Source of the DNA: ASV31 sp965229765
GTDB taxonomy: Bacteria; Pseudomonadota; Alphaproteobacteria; Rhodobacterales; Rhodobacteraceae
Reading direction: 5' to 3'
Assembly (NCBI GenBank): GCA_965229765.1
Contig: CBDDJT010000001.1
Location: 124,001 to 188,000 of the forward strand
Length of the DNA stretch: 64,000 nucleotides
Shown here: one piece after another, positions 27,327 to 35,967 of the stretch
Layout: the number at the start of each line of letters is the position of its first letter
How positions within the stretch are numbered: the first letter of the stretch is position 1
Notes under the pieces: model-generated
Seen by the model: only the letters and a program-made list of their open reading frames with translations
Told to the model about the DNA's origin: nothing
The model's database searches: none
Program-made: the position numbers and the translations under genes

Positions 27327-28622
27327 TTACCTCCCGTAGACTTGTTGCGGCAGCCACGTCGCGATGCCCGGTTGCCAGATCAGAAGGGCGACAAGCGCCA
27401 GCATTGCGACAACGAAGGGTGCGGCGCCGATGCACACGTCGCGGAACGGCGCGCCATGCTGCCTTATGCCCTGAACCACGAAAAGGTTGACCCCGATCGG
27501 CGGCGTGATCAGCGCCGTTTCCATCAGCAGCACGACGATGATCCCGAACCACACAGGGTCAAAGCCCATCGACGTGACGAGCGGAAACACGATCCCGATG
27601 GTCGTCAGCATCATCGAGAACGTTTCCATGAACATTCCGATCACAAGGTAGAAAAGCACGACCAGCAGCATCAGCTGCAAGGGCGACAGGCCAAGCGTCC
27701 CGATGAAGGCGCTCGCGGCCTGGATCGCGCCGAAGAAGCCGACCACGATGTTCAGGATCATCGCGGCGAAGATGATAAGCATGATCATCGACGTTGTGCG
27801 CACCGTCCCCTCGAAGGACGCCAGCAGCATCGCGCGGTTCAGCTTGCCGTTCCAGGCCGCCAGCACCAGCGACAGCACGACGCCGATCGATGCGGCTTCC
27901 GTCGGTGTGGCGAGCCCGGCATAGATCGTTCCGATGACACCGACAAATATGATGGCGGGCGGGATCAGGTCCTTCAGCGCGATGATCCGTTCGCGCCAGC
28001 TTGCACGGATGCGGTCGCCGCCCATGTCCGGGCGGATCAGGCACACGATCAGGATCATGACCGAAAACAGCGCGGCCATCACAAGGCCGGGTATCACGCC
28101 CGCAAGGTAGAGTTCGGGCACCGAGGTCTGGGTCAGAACGCCGTAGACGATCAGCGTCACCGAAGGTGGGATCAGGATGCCCAGTGTGCCCCCCGCCGCG
28201 ACAGAGCCCAGAAAAAGAGGCTCGTTGTAGCGGTGCCGCGCGATCTCGGGATAGGCGACGGTACCGATGGTCGCCGCCGTGGCGACCGAAGATCCGGACG
28301 TCGCCGCGAAAATCGCCGAAGATCCGATGTTGGAATGCATCAACCCCCCGGGCAGCCAGCTTAGCCATTTGGCGACGGCCTTGTACATCTGCTCCGCAAG
28401 GCCCGCCCTAAGGTTGATTTCCCCAAGCAGGATGAACAGCGGGATCGAAAGCAGAAGGTATTGGGTCGACTTCTCCCACAGGAAACCGCCAAACGTGCGC
28501 TGAAGTCGGCCATTGTTCCAGAAATAGTCCAGGACGATCGCCAGGTCGCCCAGGATCGCGGCGACGGGCAGCGACAGGGCGATCAGCAGAACCAGACCGC
28601 CAAGAAACCCCGCCACCTTCAT
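27327..28622 (-). CDS. TRAP transporter large permease (DctM-like)
   Basis: 431 residues, about 12 membrane segments. Conserved DctM stretches are FAATSGSSVATAATIGTVAY, GGTLGILIPPSVTLIVYG, GLATPTEAASIGV and ETALITPPIGVNLFVVQGI. The ATG at 28622 overlaps the dctQ stop in an ATGA. It imports the solute captured by the DctP at 29225-30301, driven by an ion gradient. Linked downstream to the SnoaL-like and Rieske genes, which suggests the imported solute is the oxygenase substrate. Confidence 0.92.
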   Translation of the reverse strand: MKVAGFLGGLVLLIALSLPVAAILGDLAIVLDYFWNNGRLQRTFGGFLWEKSTQYLLLSIPLFILLGEINLRAGLAEQMYKAVAKWLSWLPGGLMHSNIGSSAIFAATSGSSVATAATIGTVAYPEIARHRYNEPLFLGSVAAGGTLGILIPPSVTLIVYGVLTQTSVPELYLAGVIPGLVMAALFSVMILIVCLIRPDMGGDRIRASWRERIIALKDLIPPAIIFVGVIGTIYAGLATPTEAASIGVVLSLVLAAWNGKLNRAMLLASFEGTVRTTSMIMLIIFAAMILNIVVGFFGAIQAASAFIGTLGLSPLQLMLLVVLFYLVIGMFMETFSMMLTTIGIVFPLVTSMGFDPVWFGIIVVLLMETALITPPIGVNLFVVQGIRQHGAPFRDVCIGAAPFVVAMLALVALLIWQPGIATWLPQQVYGR

Positions 28623-29179
28623 GATGCACTCTCTTCCGCCTGGGTGGTCGCGTGCGGAATGCCCGCCACGCGGGCGACCTGGTCGTGGCGCCCGCGCAGC
28701 AGCAGAAGCGCGACATAGACCAGAAGAAACAGGATACAGACCAGAAAGAAGACCAGCCCAGCCAGCCAGAGCGACTGCGGAATCCACAGCGGCGTCTGAA
28801 GCGAGGTGCGCGCCCGCGCGCCGAACAGAAGCGTGTCGTCCAGCGTCAGCCAGGCGCGGTATGTCAGGACCGAAACGAACAGCGCCATCGCCAGAAGCGA
28901 AAGCAGGTCTGCCCACGCCCGAAGCCGCGTCCCCAGCCGCTGATAGGCCACGTCGATCCGCACATGCGCGCGCTCGAACAGCACGAAGCTGAAGCCCCAG
29001 GTCGTGGTGATGGCAAAGACGTAGCCCGCGTATTCGTAGACCCCGGGCAAGGCCATCGAGAACAGGTTGCGCAATGCGACGTCCAGCGTCGTCGCCAGTG
29101 CAATCAACAGATAGCCGGCGCCGAACAGCCAGACGCTCAGCCGCGATACGCGAAACAGAAAGCTGTGCAGGGTGTCCAA
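28619..29179 (-). CDS. TRAP transporter small permease (DctQ-like)
   Basis: 186 residues with four predicted membrane helices and the DctQ pattern around TTLDVALRNLFSMALPGVYE and FVLFERAHVRIDVAYQRL. It partners DctM. It follows the binding-protein gene after a 45-base gap that holds a hairpin. Confidence 0.9.
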   Translation of the reverse strand: MDTLHSFLFRVSRLSVWLFGAGYLLIALATTLDVALRNLFSMALPGVYEYAGYVFAITTTWGFSFVLFERAHVRIDVAYQRLGTRLRAWADLLSLLAMALFVSVLTYRAWLTLDDTLLFGARARTSLQTPLWIPQSLWLAGLVFFLVCILFLLVYVALLLLRGRHDQVARVAGIPHATTQAEESAS

Positions 29180-29190
29180 GTTGTCATGGC

Positions 29191-29217
29191 GGCCGGCCCC
29201 GGCGTGCAGGGCCGGCC
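29191..29217 (-). terminator. Hairpin between dctP and dctQ
   Basis: GGCCGGCCC (29191-29199) pairs perfectly with GGGCCGGCC (29209-29217) around a 9-base loop in the gap after dctP. No T-run follows on the minus-strand transcript. A stabilising or attenuating role is likely. Confidence 0.65.
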
Positions 29218-29224
29218 TGGTCCA

Positions 29225-30301
29225 TCAGAGTTTGGCTTCGAAGCCCAGAAGCGCGCCGATCGTCTTGTTCCAGTTCTCGACGCAGCCGGGCGACCGGTCC
29301 TCGCAGCGCTTGGCCCAGTTGGCGATCACGCCGCCCTGGATCGAGTCACGCATCGCTTGCTGCGCCTCGTCGGTCATGGTGATCTGGGTCATCCCCCCAA
29401 GCTCGCCCCGGTCGCAGGGGCCGTCGGCCATACAGGTCACGCCATCGGTGGTGTCCTTCGCCGTGGCGTCCCACATCTCGGCCTCCATCTTGGCCACCTC
29501 GGCCTCGATCAGGGCGCGCTCGTCGTCCGTCAGGCCGTTCCAGGTGTCGTTGTTCACGGCAAGGAACGACGCCGTGTAGCCAAGCGAGACCTGCACGTCA
29601 TGGCTTGCACCCTGATACCATTTGGCGGAATACGCGGAAAGCGTCCCGGTGGCCCCGCAGTCAAGCGCGCCTTTTTCCAGGCTGGGCAGAACCTCGCCAA
29701 AGGACACGGCGACCGGTACGGCCTGAAGCGTCTCGGAGATGAAGTCGGCCATCGACGCCCCGAACGAACGCACCTTCAGGTCCTTGAAGGCGTCAAGGCT
29801 GACCGCTTCCGGCGTGCCGTCGGGGAACTTGCAATAAAGATGCGTCTCGGGCCACGCGTAGAGCATCAGGATGTGAGAGTTGAAGAGCTTCTGGAACTCG
29901 TCCTCCAGAACCGGGCGATAGACCTCGGCAACCTGGCGGAATGTGGCAAGGTCAGGCGTGACACCAGTCAGGTCCGCTCCTTCGATCACCGGGCTGTCGC
30001 CGGCCACGTAGAGAAACACGCCATGCGCAAAGTCGAAGGCGCCGGACCGAAGCTCTCGCATCACGGTGGTGCCATCCATGCCCAGTTCGGTCAGCGGCTT
30101 CGCGTTCGCCGTCAGCATCCCTCCAGAGGCGGCCGGAAGCTGCTCGTTCCAGAACGGGCCTTCACGTTCCTGCCAGTGAGAGAGGACCCCCCAGGTGCCC
30201 ACGACAGAGAATTCCCGCTTCTCCTGCGCAACGGCGCCAGAGACCCCAAGGGCCAGCGTGGCCGCGGCCAGACCGGCCGAAAGTTTACCTAGAGCGTGCA
30301 T
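29225..30301 (-). CDS. TRAP transporter solute-binding protein (DctP-like)
   Basis: 358 residues with a signal peptide (MHALGKLSAGLAAATLALGV, cleaved after AVA). The mature part starts FSVVGTWGVLSHWQEREGPF; the order of domains and the VRSFGASMADFISETLQAVP segment fit the DctP superfamily, close to those linked to aromatic or cyclic substrates. It is the first gene of the minus-strand operon dctP-Q-M, SnoaL, Rieske. Confidence 0.88.
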   Translation of the reverse strand: MHALGKLSAGLAAATLALGVSGAVAQEKREFSVVGTWGVLSHWQEREGPFWNEQLPAASGGMLTANAKPLTELGMDGTTVMRELRSGAFDFAHGVFLYVAGDSPVIEGADLTGVTPDLATFRQVAEVYRPVLEDEFQKLFNSHILMLYAWPETHLYCKFPDGTPEAVSLDAFKDLKVRSFGASMADFISETLQAVPVAVSFGEVLPSLEKGALDCGATGTLSAYSAKWYQGASHDVQVSLGYTASFLAVNNDTWNGLTDDERALIEAEVAKMEAEMWDATAKDTTDGVTCMADGPCDRGELGGMTQITMTDEAQQAMRDSIQGGVIANWAKRCEDRSPGCVENWNKTIGALLGFEAKL

Positions 30302-30545
30302 TTCGTCCTCCCATGCATTGCGATGCGATTGCCCGCCTTACGCGACGGGTTCGGGATCAGGATACTCAGACAGCGGGTGATTATTCAATCGAAATTGATA
30401 TTATCGATCTGAGTGACAAAAGACGAAAAAAGCAGCGTGTTTTCAGATGGCTGGATCTCACTGGTATCCAATTGACCCGGCCACTTATTCCCCCGGCTCT
30501 TGAGATGGAACACCGGCGGTTTGCACGCTTCGCTCAAGTCAGCGA

Positions 30546-31215
30546 TGAACCATAGACGACGGCCGCAGCACCCTTTCGCCGGCCTTATCACGTGCGGGGG
30601 CCGTGATGGCGGGTATTCACCGATCTCGAAAGATCTCCTTGGGTGTGCAACGCGACGGAACGCGGCACATGCGACAACAGTCTGAACATCCGTCGGGATG
30701 CCTTGGTTGCGTCGATCTTGAACGGCTTCCGCAAGCATCCCAAGTCGCCGAAGCACTTCAGCGAATTCTTCGCCGAGTTTGCGCGTGGGGGAAATCGGCA
30801 TTGGATCGACCGCGGGGCCGGTCTGGCCTTCTGGAAGAGCGAACCCGACAAGATAGTTGAGGCCAGTCCTCAATGCTCCCTGCCTGCAAAGCTCGAAGAC
30901 AGGGCTGAGAAGCAGGAGGCGAGGAAAGCGGAGTTGATCGAGGTCTTGGACAATGCCGAGGAGCCGCCGCCGTCGATGCACCCGGACATGGCGCAGATCT
31001 ATCAGGACCGGATCGCCAGTCCCTGAGAGAACCCGCAATCAAGGAAGATCGTGGCGCTGCTGTCGACGCACGTCGATTAATGGTCAATCAAATCAACCTT
31101 GTGCCCGATTACGGCGAACTCTCCAATGTCTTTCGCGGATACGTCGGTGCGGACCTTAGCTTCGCAGCTGCAAAGCAAACCCCCGACGTCCTTACAGAGG
31201 CAAAGGTCCTTTCAC
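30546..31215 (+). pseudogene. Large serine recombinase relic (C-terminal half), two frameshifts
   Basis: Three successive frames together spell the C-terminal half of a large serine recombinase. The first (about 30546-30660) reads HPFAGLITCGGRDGGYSPIS, a corrupted zinc ribbon. The second (about 30643-31026) continues GTCDNSLNIRRDALVASIL and the coiled-coil AKLEDRAEKQEARKAELIEV. The third (about 31050-31215) gives DQINLVPDYGEL-like sequence and PDVLTEAKVLS, the usual tail. The order matches residues about 320-530 of the intact recombinase at 51462-53105, but the wording differs, so it is a different member of the family. The catalytic N-terminal domain is gone. Confidence 0.72.
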
Positions 31216-31700
31216 CCTGCCTTGGCAGAAATCGTTGGTCGCGGGAGGGCGCAGCAGACGATCCATACGCAGGCTGCGGAAGCTGCCCGACAAAACATAC
31301 GCCGAACCCATCCCAACACACAAAATCAAACGGCTTTCTCAGGGAAATCAGCCCAAATCGACCGCCTCGTGCTCGCGCGCTTTGCGCTTGCAGCATGGGC
31401 GGACTCGACGTGACCGGCCCTTAGCTGCCATGCTGCCGTGGCATAGCCAATGACGGCTTCGGGAATGCTGTTTAGCGCTGTTACGCAACAACGAGTACAG
31501 GCTCTGCATGATTAACTGGTTTTGCCAAATATGTTGCGCGGACTGAGACTGGCGCACAACGATCGCAAAACAGAATAACTTGAGGGTAGAGATGCTAAGA
31601 CTTGACCCTATTCGCTGGCATTCTCAAAGTCGAGATCATTGCAGGAATAGGGATACCAGCATTCAAATGAGCTCGTCGTCTCTTTCAAGCCCGCCCGCAG
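31216..31700. other. Intergenic, no gene seen
   Basis: This stretch follows the recombinase relic and ends at the stop of the next GntR gene. Its lower GC content than the flanks, as judged by eye, suggests junction or decayed mobile DNA. Confidence 0.4.
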
Positions 31701-32432
31701 CTAAAGCAGTTTTATCGCACGCTCCGATGTATCGCGGATGTGTTGTTCGATTAGGTCTGCGGCGAGATCGGCATCCCGCGCGAGCGTGGCCGTCATGATT
31801 TCGCGATGTTCCTCGAACTTTCGTCCCCCAAGACCATCAGGTGTTCGTTTTGTGACGAAACGGTACCGATCCAGTTGATCAAACATGATTGACCGCAGCC
31901 GAAACAACCATCGGCCCTGGCAAGCTGCTACGATGGCCTCATGGAACTCCCGATGCCGTTCAACCCATTCTGAGTGTCGCTCCATCCGCCGTTCCCATTC
32001 GAGCCCTTCGATCAGGCTCAGCCGATGGTGCACCGCAACAATGTGCGTTTCCCAGTCTTCGCCTCCATGCTCGATGGCTTCGCGAACAGCGCGTTTTTCG
32101 AAGCTGACAAAATGATCAGTGATCTCAATAAGCTCTTGTGCCGAAACGGGCGCGACCTTGAACCCCTTGCCGGCTTCCACAGTCACAAACCCTTCTGAGG
32201 ACAATTGCGACAGAGCTTCGCGCAATGTGCCGATGCCTACGTCGTAACGTTTTGTCATATCGGCGAATTTCAAGCGAGTTCCGGGCTCGTAGACGCTGCT
32301 GACAATATCCGTGCGAAGACGGGTCAGCACATCACGGTCGTGGGGCGCGATAGTGCTGAGAGGTCGGCTGGTCGTCGAGTTCAAACGTCCTGGCGTCAAG
32401 CGGTGCTCCATTCTGGTCTGTGTGTCAGGCAC
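31701..32432 (-). CDS. GntR-family regulator, FCD type
   Basis: 243 residues read from a GTG at 32432 with GGGA just upstream; an ATG at 32411 is an alternative. The winged helix is at about 30-95 (MTKRYDVGIGTLREALSQLS, EGFVTVEAGKGFKV) and the FCD domain follows (HREFHEAIVAACQGRWLFRL, FEEHREIMTATL). It diverges from the FAH-family gene. Two palindromic sites in the shared intergenic region and one before the extradiol-type gene are its probable operators. It likely represses the 32.6-42.3 kb catabolic run until a pathway compound binds. Confidence 0.87.
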   Translation of the reverse strand: MPDTQTRMEHRLTPGRLNSTTSRPLSTIAPHDRDVLTRLRTDIVSSVYEPGTRLKFADMTKRYDVGIGTLREALSQLSSEGFVTVEAGKGFKVAPVSAQELIEITDHFVSFEKRAVREAIEHGGEDWETHIVAVHHRLSLIEGLEWERRMERHSEWVERHREFHEAIVAACQGRWLFRLRSIMFDQLDRYRFVTKRTPDGLGGRKFEEHREIMTATLARDADLAADLIEQHIRDTSERAIKLL

Positions 32433-32469
32433 TATCCCGAGCGGAGCGCATCCCCCGCCACTTCTTCTT

Positions 32470-32483
32470 GATTTTCGAATATC
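32470..32483. promoter_or_regulatory. Palindrome site 2, probable GntR operator
   Basis: GATTTTCGAATATC is centred on the same TCGA core as the perfect site at 32551-32568 and agrees at 11 of the central 14 positions. It lies 38 bases upstream of the GntR start and suits autoregulation. Confidence 0.5.
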
Positions 32484-32550
32484 TCATCTGATCGCGACGA
32501 AACACAAGAGACGAAGGTTTTTGCTTTTCTTCCCATTCTTCGATGATACA

Positions 32551-32568
32551 CATATTTTCGAAAATATG
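32551..32568. promoter_or_regulatory. Perfect 18-bp palindrome, probable GntR operator
   Basis: CATATTTTCGAAAATATG is a perfect 18-bp palindrome located 12 bases before the ATG of the FAH-family gene. Binding there would block ribosome access region transcription. Related sites occur at 32470-32483 and 33484-33497. Confidence 0.72.
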
Positions 32569-32579
32569 AAGGCTATCGA

Positions 32580-33425
32580 ATGAATCTCGTATCTTTTTCC
32601 AAAGATGGACGGGTCTCTTGGGGGGGCGTCGTCAATCAGGGCTTGGTTGATCTTGGGGCACGCCATCCAGATCAAATGCCTGATCTCAAATCCTTTATTG
32701 CCGCTGGAATGCCCAACGATGTGGTGGCGCATGCTGGCCCGGCCGAGCTGGCGCTTGGCGAGGTCGACCTGCTCCCGGTAATCCCGAATCCCGACAAAAT
32801 CGCCCTTGCCGCCCTGAACTACTGGGAGGGCGCGCCGAACCCCGAAAAGGCGCCGCCCTACCCGGTTCTTTTCCAGCGGTGGGCTTCCTCGCAGATTGGC
32901 CACGGCGCCCCGCTGATTCAGCCGCGCTCTTCGCGCAAGCTGGATTTTGAAGGCGAACTGGCCGTGATCATTGGCACCGGCGGGCGTCATATTCCTGCCG
33001 AAGCCGCCATGGCGCATGTTGCAGGCTACTCCATCTACAACGATGCCAGCGTGCGCGATTGGCAAAAACACTCCCATCAGTTCACGCCCGGAAAGAACTT
33101 CAGCGGCACCGGCGCGTTCGGGCCTTGGATGGTGCCTGCAAGCGCGCTGCCAATCGAAACGCAGGGCATTAGCCTGATCACGCGGGTCAACGGGGTTGAA
33201 AAACAGCGCACGAATACGTCGAAGATGATTTTCGATATCCCCTACCTGATTTCCTACGTGTCCATCTTCGCCCCGCTCGAGCCCGGTGATGTGATCGTGA
33301 CGGGCACCTGTACGGGGTTTGGGATCACCCGAAATCCTCAGGAGTTCCTCAGCCCTGGCGATATCGTGGAGGTGGAAATCGAAGGGATTGGCATCCTGTC
33401 AAACACGGTGGCTGTGGAACAATGA
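32580..33425 (+). CDS. Fumarylacetoacetate hydrolase family protein
   Basis: 281 residues of the FAH/2-hydroxyhepta-diene-dioate isomerase fold. Metal-site residues are visible in KLDFEGELAVIIG and YNDASVRDWQ, and the GDVIVTGTCTGFG loop is conserved. Unusually, the segment that normally reads like NYxxHxxE is NYWEGAPNPEKAPP, so the His of the catalytic lid is absent; the reaction may be a decarboxylation, isomerisation or C-C cleavage with different chemistry. First gene of the plus-strand catabolic run, directly under the palindromic operator. Confidence 0.83.
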   Translation: MNLVSFSKDGRVSWGGVVNQGLVDLGARHPDQMPDLKSFIAAGMPNDVVAHAGPAELALGEVDLLPVIPNPDKIALAALNYWEGAPNPEKAPPYPVLFQRWASSQIGHGAPLIQPRSSRKLDFEGELAVIIGTGGRHIPAEAAMAHVAGYSIYNDASVRDWQKHSHQFTPGKNFSGTGAFGPWMVPASALPIETQGISLITRVNGVEKQRTNTSKMIFDIPYLISYVSIFAPLEPGDVIVTGTCTGFGITRNPQEFLSPGDIVEVEIEGIGILSNTVAVEQ

Positions 33426-33483
33426 CGGTCGCTCGCCACATGACATTCGCCCGCATGTCGGGCAAATTATTCTACAATGACAA

Positions 33484-33497
33484 AAGTTTCGAAAATA
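33484..33497. promoter_or_regulatory. Palindrome site 3 upstream of the extradiol-type gene
   Basis: AAGTTTCGAAAATA matches the central 14 bases of the perfect palindrome at 12 positions. It lies in the 132-base gap before the VOC gene at 33558, implying a second regulated promoter within the same regulon. Confidence 0.5.
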
Positions 33498-33557
33498 ATT
33501 GGCCTTACCGAAACTACATGTTAGATGAAACACTGAAGTGGATGGAAGGGGACGGCC

Positions 33558-34463
33558 ATGAGCTATCTGGTGAACGCGGTGGGGCACGTTCAATTGAACG
33601 TCGTGGATGTCGAAGGCTTGGTCCGCGAGTCCTGCGACATCCTCGGATTGCGTGTGACGCGGGAACAGGACAACTGCGTCTGGCTCACCTCGAACGGGCG
33701 AATGGCCGAGCTGGTGCTGCACCAGGCCAGTGAAAACGCGATCCGCTCACTTGGGTTCGAGGCCGTGTCTGAAGCCGCCGTAGCCGAAGCCGCAAGTCGT
33801 GTGGAGGCAGCGGGCTGCACCCTCACCTCGACCGACCCGAGCCTGGACTGCTGCGTGACGGGCATGCAGTTTGTCACGCCCCAGGGTCACACCTTTGAAT
33901 TGCACAGTCCCACAGCAACAGAAATCTACGGCAGCCGCTCGCCCACACCGGGCATGGCGCCGCTGCGGCTTGACCACGTCAATATCCTGTCGCCCGCTCC
34001 CGCCGAAACTAGGACCCAGATGGAGGCCATCATGGGCATGCGCTTGTCCGAGCGTATGGTGGATGATGGGCTCAGCTGGATGCGTGGCGGCAACCGCTTG
34101 CACCACATCCTCGGTATCGTGCGCGGAGATACCGGCCTGCACCACTACTCTTGGGAAATAGCCGAGTTCTCAGATTATTGTTACCTAGGCGATCGTCTGG
34201 ACACGATCGAAAAGAACTTCATCTGGGGCCCCGGGCGCCACCGGCCAGGCGACAACACCTTTGCCTATTACATCGATGCCTGCGGCGCGATGGTGGAGTG
34301 TGCTGGCAACATGGCGATCATCAACGACGATGACCGCTACGAGCCCAACGTCATCACCGCCCTCAAACGCCCTGAAAACGTGCGCGTGATGAATGTGTGG
34401 GGGGAACCCGCGCCGTTGCCGTGGCGCGAACACCATTTCCCCTGGGCCGCGCCGGCGGCCTGA
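33558..34463 (+). CDS. VOC-family protein, extradiol ring-cleavage dioxygenase type
   Basis: 301 residues with two VOC modules, like 2,3-dihydroxybiphenyl dioxygenases. Probable Fe(II) ligands are H140 (RLDHVNIL), H195 or H196 (GLHHYSWEI) and E247 (GAMVECAG). It should cleave a catechol-like ring next to the hydroxyls, consistent with a FAH-family hydrolase and alpha/beta hydrolase in the same operon. The substrate is unknown. It has its own upstream palindromic site. Confidence 0.83.
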   Translation: MSYLVNAVGHVQLNVVDVEGLVRESCDILGLRVTREQDNCVWLTSNGRMAELVLHQASENAIRSLGFEAVSEAAVAEAASRVEAAGCTLTSTDPSLDCCVTGMQFVTPQGHTFELHSPTATEIYGSRSPTPGMAPLRLDHVNILSPAPAETRTQMEAIMGMRLSERMVDDGLSWMRGGNRLHHILGIVRGDTGLHHYSWEIAEFSDYCYLGDRLDTIEKNFIWGPGRHRPGDNTFAYYIDACGAMVECAGNMAIINDDDRYEPNVITALKRPENVRVMNVWGEPAPLPWREHHFPWAAPAA

Positions 34464-34486
34464 GGCGTCATAGAGGAACTCGCCCC

Positions 34487-35044
34487 GTGATAAGACTTGG
34501 AATACTCGAAGGCTCTTTGCGTCGCGCCTCGCTTTCACGTGCGGCGGGTCGTGCAGCCGCAGGCATGGTGCCCGATGGGATGGAGGCCGTAGCGCTGCCC
34601 AATCCCGGCAATTTGCCCCTGTTCAACCAGGACCTGATGGACGACAGCCTGCCTGCTCCTGTCGGCGAACTGATAGCAGCGGTGGATGCGGTCGACGCGG
34701 TCCTGATCGTCACGCCGGAATACAACTGGTCTATCCCTGGCGGCCTGAAGAACGCCATCGACTGGCTGTCGCGCGCGCATCCGAACCCGCTGGCGCACAA
34801 ACCCGTTTCCATCTGGAGCGTTTCACCGGGATTGCTGGGCGGCGCGCGCGTGCATGAGGGTCTGCGTCACACCCTGATGTCGCAAGACATGATCATCATG
34901 GCCAAGCCCGAAGTGCAGATCGCTGGCGCCAAGGGCAAGCTGGACGTTGAGGCTGGGACACTGACCGATGCCGACACCGAAGCGTTCCTGCGCGGGCACC
35001 TGTCGAGCTTCGCGACCTTCTGCAATTGCTGGACCCGCGCGTAG
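34487..35044 (+). CDS. NADPH-dependent FMN reductase-like flavoprotein
   Basis: 185 residues from a GTG start; upstream GAGG is present though spaced 11 bases. The flavodoxin-like fold is shown by GSLRRASLSR at the phosphate loop and PEYNWSIPGGLKNAIDWLSR. It may supply reduced flavin to a monooxygenase or reduce a quinone made in the pathway. It sits 23 bases after the VOC gene. Confidence 0.85.
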   Translation: MIRLGILEGSLRRASLSRAAGRAAAGMVPDGMEAVALPNPGNLPLFNQDLMDDSLPAPVGELIAAVDAVDAVLIVTPEYNWSIPGGLKNAIDWLSRAHPNPLAHKPVSIWSVSPGLLGGARVHEGLRHTLMSQDMIIMAKPEVQIAGAKGKLDVEAGTLTDADTEAFLRGHLSSFATFCNCWTRA

Positions 35045-35079
35045 GCGCGGCCCTGACCGGACGATAAAGGGCACCGAAA

Positions 35080-35967
35080 ATGGAACATCCGCTTACGTTC
35101 ATGTCCGATGGCTTGAAGCTGTCAGGGGTCTTGCATGTCCCCGAGGGGCGCAAGCCTGGCCAGCAGCTTCCTACATTCATCGTGCTGCACGGGTTTGTCG
35201 GCACCAAAGACAAGTCCCATGTCGAGCTCGTTGCGCGCATGATCGAAGAGCTGGGCTATTGCGTGTTTCGCATTGATTTTCGCGGCTGCGGCCAATCTGA
35301 AGGCGCTCGCGGCGAAGTGCGCTGCCACGATCAAGTCGCCGACACCCGCAATGCGTTGTCCTTTATCGCCCAGCGCGAAGAAGTCGACCCAGACCGCATC
35401 GCCCTGACCGGCCACAGTTTTGGCGCGGCAGTCGCGATTTTCACCGGTGGCGTCGATCGGCGCGTTGCAGCGGTGCTGTCTTTGTGCGGTTGGGGCAACG
35501 GCGAGCGTAAGTTCCGCGGCCAGCATCCAACACCCGAGGCTTGGGCCAGATTTACCGGCATTCTCGAAGAAGGCCGCAGGCACAAAGCCGAATCCGGCGA
35601 AAGCATGTGGGTGTCGCGCTTTGATGTCGTTCCGATCCCAGAAGAGCTGCGGAAGAACTTGTCGCCACATGCGCAGTTTGAGGTTCCGGTTGAAACCGCC
35701 ATCTCCATGTACAACTTCCGCGCCGAAGACGTCGTCGCCGATATAGCACCGCGCCCCTTGCTGCTGTTTCACACCGCTGGCGATGTCATCACGCCTATGG
35801 AGCAATCCATCAGCCTGTTCGAAAAAGCCGGGGCAAATGCCGAGCTGATGATCCCTACTGGCGTGTCGCACTTCCCGCTTTCGGATGAGGACACGCCGCA
35901 TACTCGGGCTTTGATCGCCGCGTGGCTGAGAAAGTTCTTTCCCACACCTCTGAGCCAAGACGCATGA
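35080..35967 (+). CDS. Alpha/beta hydrolase
   Basis: 295 residues. The nucleophile elbow GHSFG, a late acid in HTAGDVITP and the histidine in GVSHFPLSD form the expected triad, and HGFVGTKDKSH gives the oxyanion region. It could hydrolyse a ring-fission product or an ester. Its stop overlaps the next start in an ATGA. Confidence 0.87.
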   Translation: MEHPLTFMSDGLKLSGVLHVPEGRKPGQQLPTFIVLHGFVGTKDKSHVELVARMIEELGYCVFRIDFRGCGQSEGARGEVRCHDQVADTRNALSFIAQREEVDPDRIALTGHSFGAAVAIFTGGVDRRVAAVLSLCGWGNGERKFRGQHPTPEAWARFTGILEEGRRHKAESGESMWVSRFDVVPIPEELRKNLSPHAQFEVPVETAISMYNFRAEDVVADIAPRPLLLFHTAGDVITPMEQSISLFEKAGANAELMIPTGVSHFPLSDEDTPHTRALIAAWLRKFFPTPLSQDA

